Shown here in pieces: positions 38,185 through 49,981 of a DNA stretch of 64,000 nucleotides; the stretch's first letter is position 1, and every line of letters starts with the position of its first letter. This DNA comes from Blastomyces gilchristii SLH14081 (taxonomy: Eukaryota; Ascomycota; Eurotiomycetes; Onygenales; Ajellomycetaceae): positions 263,149 to 327,148 of the forward strand of contig NW_003101674.1 in NCBI RefSeq assembly GCF_000003855.2. Direction: 5' to 3'. The notes under the pieces are model-generated. The model was not told where the DNA came from. It did not search any database and was given only the letters and a program-made list of their open reading frames with translations. Made by a program: the position numbers and the translations under genes.

Positions 38185-38442
38185 TGTAAGAAATCTCACT
38201 TCTCACAGATTCTTTATCTCTATTTCTATCTCTTATATAATCAGTAGAGTTAGCAGCTCTTGACTATATATAATTATATAGACTGAAGTTTATGAATACT
38301 ATTTATAACTCAGCTTGAATACTATTATATATTTAATCTCTACATTTTATTTTTCTGCTGTGAATACTTCTAGTAGTTAACAGTACATATCACATCAAGC
38401 TGCAAACACCCGAATAATCGCCTGTGAGTACTTATTCTTACA
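38185..38442 (+). repeat. 3' LTR of Gypsy-2
   Basis: 258 bp starting TGTAAGAAATCTCAC and ending TTCTTACA, followed by gttag. It keeps CACCCGAATAATCGCC where the 5' LTR has the C-to-T changed form. Confidence 0.9.
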
Positions 38443-38918
38443 GTTAGTGCAGATAACACAGTATTGAATTCATTAATTGTAATGAAATTGAAGATTTATC
38501 TGAAGAATTAATATACATACTTTAACTTATCTGATAACTACATCATCACTGTATCTGAGTCTGACTTTATAAATGATGAGATTGAATTTGAATAGATTAA
38601 GCAGTTTAATAAGATGATAAAAAAGTGTCAAATAAGCAGTTATCAACTGCTATTAATAAATAATCATAATTCTCATCTTATAGAAGAATTTATTCAATAC
38701 TGTAATCTTTACAAGATTATTCTGTTCAGATTCTTATCTTATATAAGTTATATTCTATAATCTCTTGATGATGTATCTTTTCAGCAGTATAAGTATTATT
38801 ATATAAAGACAGTTAATAAGACTGTCTGCTACAGATATAAGCAGTATAATAACAGATAATTTCTTGCTAATCTGAAGAGTATCTGACTGTAAGTATTCAA
38901 ACCTGATACTGTGAGAGC

Positions 38919-39424
38919 TAGACTGACCGTGTGACCGTGTCTGGGACCAGGACCAGATTTTTTGATAGTCTCATTACCAATTCGACTGATCCCATTACAC
39001 AGTTTTAACATTAGATAGTGGTCTTATACTATCTCAGTGAGACTTACTGTCTACTCTTATCACATTTTTCAAATGAGATCATGATTTCCACTTCTCAATT
39101 TAAATTATTTTTATTGCTTTAAATGACTTTAAATCTTATTTAAGCATTATCAAAAAGTGTTACTTTTTAAAAAATTAAAAATAGTCTAAAAAAAACCTTA
39201 AAATGTCTAAAAATAGTAACTTTATGCCAAGAATGGAACTAAATGAGATTAAATGAGATCACTTTCTCATTTTTTTCAAGTCATGGTTTCATTTTAAGAT
39301 CTGATATATAGTCACTTTACATGTTTTTTTGATAGCCAGTCCCAGCAGGATTCACGCCAAGAAATGTATGAGATCAGACCAAATAGAATCAAATGTGAAA
39401 TTCATGATTCTGATGACTAGTCTA
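38919..39424 (-). mobile_element. MITE copy 3 (506 bp, minus)
   Basis: Inserted in the pogo transposase near its DDE/C-terminal part, with the perfect duplication gtgagagc (38911-38918 and 39425-39432). The left end TAGACTGACCGTGTGACC keeps the CpG sites well. Confidence 0.92.
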
Positions 39425-40094
39425 GTGAGAGCTGGCTTTACTGACTGCAGAATGTATTCAGTTAATTATAATATAATTCTCAATTGATTAAGATCTCTTA
39501 TCATTGATGATGCTCTGAATCTCAACATATATAATGATGATGATAATATACACAATCACTTTATCTCATCATCTGCAGATTAACTGTTAACTGTCTTCTT
39601 ATAATTAATCTTCTCAGAGACAGTTATAAAACTACATCATCAAATTAATACAGCAGTCAAGACCTTAGAAGATGTGAAGAATACTCTTACATCTGATTTG
39701 ATAAGATGATTGAATAAAATCTTCAAGAGTAGTATAATTCAGACAGAATTGAATACACACTGTGAGAGTAAACTTGCAGATTATTATTAAGTAAATAGAT
39801 GTTGAGTCATTAAATTCTTTCACAGATAGATACAAGTAGATGAAGTTCTCACTATTAAGAATGTTAATTGCAAGATCACAATCTGTAGAGCAGATGAGAT
39901 GAAAATGACATTCAATAAAACTCTTCAATTAATTGAAATCAAATCTATAAAATCTACAGTCACTCAATCACAATAAGATAATTCTATAGAATCTCAACTT
40001 ACAGTGGATTCTACATCTTCTAATGAGTATATAGATAATCTTTATGTTATAGATAGATATGATGATGATTATTAATTAATTTTTGAAGATTACT

Positions 40095-40177
40095 ATATTC
40101 AAAATATTTTCTTTATAGTGTGGTTTTCTGTATACTGTGGTGCACTCACTACAGAGAGTGAGTAAGTATGGCACGGT
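40095..40177 (-). repeat. Right terminal inverted repeat of the pogo element
   Basis: Reverse complement of the left end, with the duplicated TA at 40178-40179. Differences from the left copy are mostly transitions such as GCGCC/GCACC. Confidence 0.85.
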
Positions 40178-40204
40178 TATGCATGTAATGCCAGATATCA
40201 ACCG

Positions 40205-40252
40205 AGGCCTAACCCAGGCCTAACTCAGGCCTAATCCTAGTGTATTCAGGCC
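40205..40252 (+). repeat. Short interspersed direct repeats AGGCCTA
   Basis: Four AGGCCTA units within about 48 bp just outside the pogo element; the first three carry variants of AGGCCTAAYYC. Too short to assign. Confidence 0.6.
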
Positions 40253-40558
40253 TATATTAAGGTTTACACTTAAGCAAATCACACACGTCTATAAATTAGC
40301 ACTGAAGAAGTCTGAGAGAAATACTTCTCTTCTCTTTACTTCTTCAGTGATTAGCCTCAGCCTCATATCTAAAAGTTAGGCAATAGAGTATTGAACATCA
40401 CAAAGCCACTGCTTCTTAACACATCGAATCAGACTTGGCGCACTAGTGACTCTGCTAGAAGCAATCTCTGCTAAAATGAATGTTCTTCTTTAAAATCTTA
40501 GCTGTCAGAGAGATACATTGATTGTCTAGAAAAGAAGAGTCTAGAGAATTATATACAA

Positions 40559-42062
40559 TTAAGATACAGGCAAAGGGTTCACTCAGCCACTAAGTCATAA
40601 ACTAATAATATGCCTCAACTTTGTTAAGTCATCTGCTCTCACATCATCAACCTTCTTGAAGTCTTGAAGAATTGTGTCTATATATTCGCCTGCACTGCTA
40701 AGTTTCATAATCTTTGCAATAGCTTGATAGACATCAAGAAGCCGAGCCGATGGTGAATCAATGATATGATTGAGACTAAGAGTGAGTGTGCGAGTAATGA
40801 GAAACAGCAGATCACATAGAAAGAGGCTTTACTTCATTGAATAAATTCTGTACTCATATGATTTACTTATTAATTCAAAATATATCTGGAATTCACCAAA
40901 TAATCAATGATGATTATGTGTCAAGGTAAGAGCATTCAACAGACTGTCAAGCTTCAGGCCATCAATGAGATGAATAATGCCAGAGTCAAACATATTTAAA
41001 ATCTGAGATACATTCTTCTTTGAGTCACTCTAGAGCCTTGCATCAGTTATTCTAGTCAGTCAGAGACATGAGATACATTCACAGCAGACATATCAGATCA
41101 GTGTTCTGGGAAGAAAGTATAGTTAGACAATGTAGCAGAATGTGAGCAATCTTCAGATATTGAAATTGATCACTTGATTCATTTTTCAATGAATTTTCAT
41201 CATCATCCTTGCAATCTTCTCTGTCCTGCTTTCACCGCTTGCTGGCTTCATTTTTATCAAACTTCTGAGAAACCACAGACCGGTGATTATCACACATGAG
41301 ACAACTTTGTCATAGAATAGATACACATTGTGTCATTTCAGTAGATGTGAATGCCTGTATTGAGAACAATGACTTTGGCATTGCTTGCGGGGTCTTCACA
41401 GAGGAAGCTCTGACTAAATTATTCATATTAACATATGATTCTGGTGGTGGGGAAGTATCTTGATTGCATATGTGAAAGAAGAAAGTTCTTAACAATGTAC
41501 TCAGCAAAACTTTCAATAATGCTATCAGCATTCTGCTTTTGATTCTGATCCCAGCTAGAGAAATCATTGAACAAGGACAAGATGACTGCAATGTCAGAGT
41601 CAATTGAATTTACTACTTCTGAGCATAGGTTTTCATAGATGTGTGAGAAAAAGAACAAGAGAAATGCATCTTTAGAAGTAACATGCTCAAATATGATCTG
41701 AATAAGTACTGTAGATTTGTAACTAGGCTGTATAGTCTGCTTCAAGTCATAATGCTGAATTAGGTATCTGAAAAGAGTTATTGCTGCTTGATGTTGTTGA
41801 GAAGTTAGTGAAGACTGTTACAAGAAGTCCAATACCTTTTCTAAAGATGACTGATGTTGATGCAAAGCCATGATTGATAAAATCGATAAAGAGAGTGTGG
41901 TAGGCTCTGTGTGAAGTTGGTTCGCGAGTTAAATATTTAAGAGGCTGAGAACGACTTAAATATTTATTTAGGTAAGCGAAACTCTCTTGCAAGCTGTAGT
42001 AGAGCACTTTCAAAACTCAGCTCTTCATATCTCAAATGGCTAATGATATTTCTCTTACTAGA
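40559..42062 (-). pseudogene. HNH_2-type nuclease-domain protein, pseudogene
   Basis: A long minus-strand remnant read mainly in two frames with several stops. From its N-terminal end it carries LRYEELSFESALLQLAREF, QHYDLKQTI, YLIQHYDL and NADSIIESFAEYIVKNF. The nuclease-like part has KTPQAMPKS, SVVSQKFDKNEASKR, CKDDDENSLKNESSDQFQ, KIAHILLHCLT, HLIDGLKLDSLLNALTLT and LFGEFQIYF. The C-terminus has SARLLDVYQAIAKIMKL and AGEYIDTILQDFKKVDD. This matches the HNH_2 (PF13391) proteins common as multicopy genes in Eurotiomycetes; the paired His of AHI...H and the Asn/His region are visible. Its role in fungi is unclear. Stops such as the TGA in NHH*LFGEF mean it is dead. The start is approximate. Confidence 0.75.
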
Positions 42063-42776
42063 ACAATCGTTCGAAGCCTTCTACAGCATACAGTCCTCAT
42101 TTCAGAGTGAAGACAATAAGCACCTATGAGTTCTTGAAATCTCCGTTGACCCTGGTAAACCGCTGCTGACAGTGCTGAGGACATGAGATCAATCACAAAA
42201 TATGAGAAGCCACTCTGTTATTTCATTCACGCAAATCCCAGTATGAGCTCTGAGAGAATGCTGAATGAAGAGAGCTGAAGAGAGGGAGTCAAACAATTAC
42301 AGTACTGAATTCAAATGTTCAGGTGAAGAATCGCCTTCTCATCCTCAACATGAATACTGATTATTATGAAATACCCGACCCTTACAGCAAATCAAATGAA
42401 TATTACAAAATCACTACATCTGTGTATTTATCAGAAACTATGAAAGAGAAGATTGTCAGAGATTTAAGTATGAGATCATTTACTTGAAATCAATCTTTTA
42501 TATTTGTATATAGAACATTCATCTGTATATAAAGTTTTTCTCTTAATATACAGAGTAAGTATCAATCAGATGCTCTTTCACTCATCACTCTTTAATATAC
42601 TTTTACTCTAGAGTGTGTGTAGAATCACTCTAGTATAATAACTACAAATTACTTTATAAACAGAATTATCATATCTCTGAGAAGCTTGCACTTCTCACTA
42701 GTTTTTAAATATACTATTAGATGTGATTCAAAGATGTCTGAGTTAGTGTAATAATAATATGAGTGTATACTGATTC
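42063..42776. other. Region between HNH pseudogene and Copia-2
   Basis: The first 350 bp is close to normal composition; the last 350 bp grades into AT-rich sequence. No gene or element was recognised. Confidence 0.4.
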
Positions 42777-42872
42777 TGTGAAAGATGTAAAGCTTGTGTG
42801 ATTGAAAAAGTTGCTAGCTTGTGAAAAGTTATATGATGAAAGAATTAGTAAGCCAGATCATGTGACCTGACA
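42777..42872 (-). repeat. LTR of Copia-2 (left, element 3' end)
   Basis: 96 bp, TGTGAAAGATG to CATGTGACCTGACA, preceded by gattc. It differs from the right LTR mainly by transitions. Confidence 0.9.
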
Positions 42873-45800
42873 CCCTCACTCACCAGAGTAACTATACACA
42901 ATGCTATATACAAAATTCACCTTTAAATCAAGTACAGGTACAAAAAATAACTGGAAAATGTGAAGTAATGAAAAACCAGTTATAATATACATCATTTTTT
43001 ATCCCTCTATTCTCTCATCTTCATATTCTCCTTTCAATATGTATATTTCAATGTTTTAAGTGATTTAGTAAGCTCATCTGCTATGTTCTCAGCAGATGAG
43101 ATATATCAGATAGATATCTCATTCTTATAGATAAGATTCTGAAGAATGTGAAAATAAATCTCTATATACTTTGAGCAGTGTGAAATTGCTTCAGAAGAGA
43201 ATAGCTCTATGATAGACTTATTATCAGCATGAATTGTATAAGCCAGATCATTGACTGTGATGAGAATGAGATGATCATCAGCATTCAGATTGTTAAGACA
43301 GAATGAGATGAATTCAGTGTCTTCTAGAAGCTCGCGGAGATAGACAAGCTTATATGCAGTCTCAGAGAATGCAATATATTCAGTCTCTGTTAATGACTTA
43401 AAGACCTCTGTCTGCCGGCAGCTCTGTCATGCAACAGGGCCACCTGTCATGTAGATGATGTAATCAGTGATTGAACAGAATTCTGAATCTCTATCAGCTC
43501 AATTGGCATCTGTATATACTACAGATTCAATTTTGACATCTCTGTGATAGGTTATACTCTCATTGATTGAATCCTGTAGATATCAGAGTGTATACTTGTA
43601 TACAGCTCAGTTCTTTGATATAGACTGAGAGCTAAATCATTCAAGAAATTCTGCAGTGAAGCTCATATCAGAATATATATTAAATATCAGATATTACAGA
43701 GATCTGATACTAGATTAATAGAACTGTAGAATAAATTCTGCTATGTATATAATCAGTTTCTTATCATTATTTATAAAATCAATATTCTTCTTTATAGAAG
43801 TGAATGTAGAATGATAGTCATTCATTGAGAACTTCTTCAGAAGATTTCTTACAAAGAAAAGTTGAGATAATATTAATACAGTTAAATCTTTATCAATTTT
43901 CATTCTCAGATAGCAGTTGAAATTCTCTATATTCTTAATCTTATAATTAGCAGCAATTTTAACTTTGACTCAGTTCAGATCTTCAATTTTCAGACTGTAG
44001 AGATAAATATTATTTATATAAATAATTATATAGATCTATCTTTCATCATGAATAAATAGTTCAGTATTATAGAGACTGACACAGAATTCTGAGTGTAATA
44101 GCATTTTTCACAGCTTCTTATATTATAAGAGTACTGCTTGCTTAAGATTGTAGAGTTTCTATATCAACTTATATATAAGATTATCACAGTCTTTACAGAA
44201 TTCTGTGAATTAATTCATATATATCTGTTCATCAGCAGATAGCTGAGTGTTTAAAAAAGTGATCATTATATCAATCTGTAGAATATATCATTCTCAGAAT
44301 GCTGAGATTATTATGAAAGCTTAAGAGATAAATACAGAGATAACAGATATAAAGATTCTTAAGTAATTAATTTTCTTCTATTAATGATTTCTGCAGACAA
44401 CTCAGCAGGTCTTATAGTAAATAATCTCACTCATATTATTGAACTTTTTATCAAATACTCATTGACTGTGAAGAACACTCATTTATGATATTCTCTCTAT
44501 CAGTTATCAGATCTCTATCTGTTTTAAACAGTTGATCTCTTTAATACAGATCTTATAATAATACTTTCATTTCATGAAAGCTTTGACATGTGTGAGGTTT
44601 TTCAGGATTGAAAGTGCAGTGATCTCAGAATCAGTGAGTAGATCTTTAAGACTATCTCTCACTAAAGATTTCCTCACTGTAGATTCTCTCACTATAGTGA
44701 TATCTCTTATTAATATTGAAGAGTCATCAGATTCAACTGTGAATTCTGAGAAGTTCAGTGTATTCTGCACTAAAAAGATAGATATTCTTATGAAGATATC
44801 ATAGTCAATTCATCAATTATTAGTGAGTATGAGAAATAATGAACACTCAGGTTGAATTTCCTTCTCAATGAACAGATTATTAATTGATGAATCAGAAATC
44901 ACTGCAGTCTCTTGACAGGCTGCAGTGAATAGATCTAGTGTCACTGAAGAAATTATCACAGCTGCTTTACAGATAACATTGAGTAGAATCTTCAGATTAT
45001 GTGTAGTAGTTGATATCAATGAATTAGTAAGATGAAGGTTCTTCTGAAAGATGATGTCTTTTAATATGTATAAATATCTGTTGAAGTGGTTCATCAATCT
45101 ATAATTGATAAAATCATTATATCTTACAAAAATCAACTCTTTGAAACAGAAAGCCATCTTATTGATGAGCTTGGAAACTATTTTCAAGAATGCTTTGCAA
45201 CCTCATCAGTGAATGCCATGTGCAGAGAGTAGAGCTTCAAGCCAGGCCTCATACAGTGTAATTGACTTTGTATTTTCAGAGCTCTTATACAATATCATTG
45301 AGATTGATATAAGGTTAAGCAGCTCTGTGACTGCAATAACTGCCTCATTTCACATCTTTTTCAGAGCTGAAGAGTCTATTAAAAGTGATCAGAACTTCTT
45401 AATAATTAAACTGATTGATTATTCAGATACTTCATCTTACTGTAAAGTATAAGAAGAAGTCAGCTCTTATTTTATATCTTCACTGAGTATATATGCTGTG
45501 ACTGTGTTTGAATTCAATTCTTCACAATCTGAGTGAATAATTACAATGCTATGTCTCAGCAGATTCTCGATAAATTGATTGAAAATCTGTAGATATCTCA
45601 ATATCTCATTCTTGTATTTCAATAGAAATATTCATCTTATATAAGTGACATCATCTGTTATCATCATTGCAAGCTTCTTACTGATATAAGATAATATATT
45701 ATTCTCAGTTTCAAGAGTCTCACTATCACTGAATATATTCACTCAAATCTTCAAGGCCTTGCAGATGGCATGATGTGATGTGAAATTCTTGTAGAAAGCA

Positions 45801-46468
45801 TGTTTCTGTTTAGTCTTAATATATGTAGCACAGAATGATAATTTCTTCAGACTGATAATAATAATATCACATCACAGATTTCTGATCATTTTTAATATAC
45901 TATTTTCACTGATATGACTAAGTTGATGATGTTACTCATCTATCAGAAGCTGTTTCAGAAGAACTGCAGATAATTAAGATGAAGATGAGATAATAAAGAA
46001 ATCAGTATCTGAATTCTTAGAGTTAACTAACTGTTCAATCTTCTCACAGCTGAATAATCTCAAAGACTCTGCATTCAGATTATAATCTGTTGAGATTGTC
46101 TTTGATTTCAGAATAATCACATATATCACTGCTTCATATATTGAGTCATTTATTACTTCATGAAATGTCAGTGAGCTGTTGAATAGAATATAAATATTAT
46201 TGTGAGACAGATTGACATAGAAGATATCACTGTTAATAGATGATAGAAACTCAAAGTAGTTCTCAGTATTAACTTATATATCACAGTGAATATAGCTCTG
46301 ATGCTTTATAAGTTCAGTGAAGATTAGATTTACAGATAGTTCTGACATGTAGTATATATAATTGAATTCTATCAATCTTTCACTCACTGAAATGAATGCA
46401 GTGCTGATACTTTGAACCTTCAGAATAATATTATTAATCACTTGAACTGTTAAATTATTAATTACTAT

Positions 46469-46975
46469 TAGACTGGCCGCTGAGATCATGAATTTCACAT
46501 TTGATCTCATTTGATCTGGTCTTATACATTTCTTGGCGTGAATCCCGCTGGGACTGGCTATCAAAAAAACATGTAAAGTGACTATATATCAGATCTTAAA
46601 ATGAAATCATGACTTGAAAAAAAATGAGAAAGTGGTCTCATTTGATCTCATTTAGTCTCATTCTTGATATAAAGTTACTATTTTTAGACATTTTAAGGTT
46701 TTTTTTAGACTATTTTTAATTTTTTAAAAAGTAACACTTTTTGATAACACTCAAATGAGATTTAAAGTCATTTAAAGCAATAAAAATAATTTAAATTGAG
46801 AAGTGAAAATCATAATCTCATTTGAAAAATGTGATAAGAGTAGACAGTAAGTCTCACTGAGACAGTATGAAACTACTATCTAATGTTAAAACTGTGTAAT
46901 GAGATCAGTCGAATTGGTAATGAAACTATTAAAAAATCTAGTCCTGGTCTCAGACACGGTCACACGGTCAGTCTA
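46469..46975 (+). mobile_element. MITE copy 4 (507 bp)
   Basis: TAGACTGGCCGC to GGTCAGTCTA with the perfect duplication attactat (46461-46468 and 46976-46983). The same place in Copia-1 near 1762-1772 has attactat only once, a natural empty site. Confidence 0.95.
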
Positions 46976-47662
46976 ATTACTATAAGTTTTGAAAATCATG
47001 ATCTATTACTCACTATGTGGCATTCAGTGTCACTATCTCATATAGTGAGAGAATTCTTGTAAGATTTCATGAAACAGACTGATACATTGATTATCTCTGT
47101 GAGATTTGCTATCTGATAGGTCTCTGATTCATCTGTAATGAATAGTTGAGTTCTACTCTTACTATTGTTCTTTTTCTTCTTTTTCTTGAATTTCTTTATT
47201 CTTGCAGTATTATTTATTCTTCAATTATTCAGAGCACTGTCTGAATTGATCAATCAACAGATATTAAAGTGAGATCTCTCACATTCAGAATATGTAGATG
47301 AATTTTCTGATCTCTGATAATTTTAAAAGTCTTCTTAAGTACTATTATAATCACATTCAGTACAGTCTTCATAGGCTGAATTTGATGTATTATTATTAGA
47401 ATTGATAGATGTAGTGATTGTTATAGCTGTAGTTGTTATAGCAGAGTTAATTACAGAATCTGTATTCTATAGATTCTTTTTATCTTTTAAAGAATCAAGT
47501 CATGAATAAATCTTCTCTATGAGAAATCAACATTCAATATCACAGCTGTGAATTTAAAATTCTGTATCTTCTCTATCTTCTTCTGAACATAATCTCTTCA
47601 ATTATTAAGTAGAACTGAGTAGAAGATATCAAATATTCATGCATCTGAGAGAGAAGTATTCA

Positions 47663-48682
47663 TAGACTGGCCGCCGGGATCATGAATTTCACATTTGATC
47701 TCATTTGATCTGGTCCCATACATTTCTTGGCGTGAATTCCGCTGGGACTGACTAGACTGACTGTGTGACCGTGTCTGAGACCAGGACCAGATTTTTTGAT
47801 AGTCTCATTATCAATTTGACTGATTCTATTACATGGTTTTAACATTAGATAGTAGTCTCATACTGTCTCAGTGAGACTTACTGTCTACTCTTGTCACATT
47901 TTTCAAATGAGATCATGATTTTCACTTCTTAATTTAAATTATTTTTATTGCTTTAAATAACTTTAAATCTCATTTGAGTGTTATCAAAAGGTGTTACTTT
48001 TTAAAAAATTAAAAATAGTCTAAAAAAAACCTTAAAATGTCTAAAAATAGTAACTTTATGCTAAGAATGAGACTAAATGAGATTAAATGAGATCACTTTC
48101 TCATTTTTTTCAAGTCATGGTTTCATTTTAAGATCTGATATATAGTCACTTTACATGTTTTTTTAATAGTCAGTTCTAGACTGATTGCTGAGATCATGAA
48201 TTTCACATTTGATCTCATTTAATCTGATCTCATACATTTCTTGGCATGAATCCTGCTGGGACTGACTATCAAAAAAACATGTAAAGTGACTATATATCAG
48301 ATCTTAAAATGAAACCATGACTTGAAAAAAATGAGAAAGTGATTTCATTTGGTTTCATTTAGTTTTATTCTTGGCATAAAGTTACTATTTTTAGACATTT
48401 TAAGGTTTTTTTTAGACTATTTTTAATTTTTTAAAAAGTAACACCTTTTGATAACACTCAAATGAGATTTAAAGTCATTTAAAGCAATAAAAATAATTTA
48501 AATTGAGAAGTGAAAATCATGGTCTCATTTGAAAAATGTGACAAGAGTAGACAGTAAGTCTCACTGAGACAGTATGAGACTACTATCTAATGTTAAAACT
48601 GTGTAATGGGATCAGTCAAATTGATAATGAGACTATTAAAAAATCTGGTCCTGGTCTCAGACACAGTCACACGGTCAGTCTA
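47663..48682 (+). mobile_element. Composite of MITE copies D, E and F
   Basis: 47663-47752 is the first 90 bp of a plus copy (D). 47753-48176 is a minus copy (E) lacking its last 82 bp plus the duplicated site. 48177-48682 is a full-length plus copy (F). The outer 8-bp duplication is agtattca (47655-47662) and agtattta (48683-48690), and Copia-1 near 2452 shows the empty site. Internal joints fall at ggactgac and its reverse complement gtcagttc. Confidence 0.9.
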
Positions 48683-49981
48683 AGTATTTATCATCTTCAA
48701 TTTTATAATGATGAACTGAAACTTATTAAAGAATGTATGTAAATTGATGATCTGTGTATTATCAAGAGACATGAATTTCAGAACTGTTTCATGATATAAC
48801 TATGTTTTAAGAACAGAGTATTTCTGTTTAATTGCATTTCATAGAGTATAAGTAATCTGATTTTCATCATATTTGAAGAAATATAATCTGACACCTGCAT
48901 TCAAGAAGTTTGAGATGAATGTATAGAGTCACTGATTTCTGATATCTTAGAATAATACTCATTCATCATCTCTTTGTAGAGAGTTCTAAGTCTGTTATTT
49001 CTCTATTATATATCAACACTGTGTATCAACCAGTTTTGATTTCATGAAGATACTTCATGTGATGTAATTAAATGTATCAGTTAGACTGTTTAATCTCACA
49101 GTATTCTTGACATCTTTCTTGAATTGAGAGATTGTCTTATCAACACAGCTATCTGATTTATAAAGATTGAATTTCAACCTTTCACTGAGATTAGAATTTC
49201 ATGTGACTGTACAGACTGTTGAGATAATAACAGAATAATTGTTGACATTCTGTAATCAATCTGTAGAGAATCTCTGTTAACAGAGTTTTTCCAGTTATAG
49301 TTTAAGTTTTAGAACTCTTTACTTCTTCTTCTTCATCTTAAATATTATCTTGAGATGCTTCATCTGTTAATCTGATATTACCTTGTTTAAACAGTAGATA
49401 TCTGAGTGTTCATTATTCTTATCAAGAGAATCAGTATTAAGCTGTTAAGTAGATCAAAGAGCCGGCCTGACTGTGTCAGAAGCTGTATTTAAACCAGCTT
49501 TGAATCAAGAGAGTGTTTCAGAGTGTTTATCAATGAAGCTTTTAAAGACTTCAGAAGAATGTTCACTGACAGAGTGAGAGTATGAAGAATTATTATCATC
49601 TGTAACTGATTCAGTGAAAAGAACATAAGATTGCAAATGTATATATAAGTGAGATTGTATTGAATCTGTCATCTTAATATTCATTTATTGAATTCTCAAT
49701 ATTTGTTTATTGAATTCTTATCAATATTCATTTATTGAATTCTTGTTAATATCACTCTCTTTTCTTGCTTTTTTGCAAATGTGATGTGTTTTCTGCAAGC
49801 CTCTTTTTTAAGTGAGTAGTAGTATTATTGATTATCAAGATCTCAAACACATCAATACTGATAGAATAAGACAATTTTAACTCCTGATGAGTGTATTAAA
49901 TGAAGCAGTAGTTAAATAATAATTATATTGACAAGAAATCCTGAATTGGCAGCAATTTTATGCAAAACAGATCTCATAACC

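Larger units (their letters stand above)
29275..38442 (+). mobile_element. Gypsy-2, complete chromodomain LTR retrotransposon, mutated, carrying MITEs
   Basis: A 9168-bp element with 258-bp LTRs and a perfect 5-bp duplication gttag (29270-29274, 38443-38447), also inserted in the pogo transposase. The order on the plus strand is gag/protease (about 29.6-31.2 kb) and reverse transcriptase from about 31440, with FRLYINYCNLN, FDLTNISTAFQSF and YLNN at the YxDD site. That domain is split at 31884 by MITE copy 2 and resumes after 32399. RNase H follows, split by MITE cluster A/B/C at 32975-34368. Integrase lies at about 34.9-35.8 kb and a chromodomain-like segment at about 36.1-36.3 kb. It is a different family from Gypsy-1 by LTR sequence and length. 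All frames are broken. Confidence 0.88.
20187..40177 (+). mobile_element. Pogo/Fot1-type DNA transposon, broken by nested elements
   Basis: The two ends are inverted repeats of about 83 bp (20187-20269 and 40095-40177) starting ACCGTGCCA, each bordered by a TA dinucleotide (20185-20186 and 40178-40179). This is the TA duplication of Tc1/mariner/pogo elements. The transposase gene is in pieces: 20825-21130, 28946-29274, 38448-38918 and 39433 to a stop near 40073-40075. The pieces read as one pogo transposase with in-frame stops. They include an HTH-type N-terminus (SNYTEKQL), a DDE segment with NNHNSHLIEEFIQYCN, and the following region KIILFRF...SLDDVSFQQYK. The interruptions are Gypsy-1, Gypsy-2 and MITE copies. 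The element itself is only about 2.2 kb; the rest of the 20 kb is later insertions. Confidence 0.85.

Noticed and set aside
40205..40252. Telomere-like repeats (AGGCCTAACCC)
   Set aside because: Only partly resembles TTAGGG/CCCTAA units, four imperfect copies, internal location; not a telomere.
46274..47845. ORFs with segments like SGIHAKKC and SGPGxRHGHTVS (46274-46564, 47660-47845, 38829-39011)
   Set aside because: These are chance readings of MITE ends in various copies, not a conserved protein.
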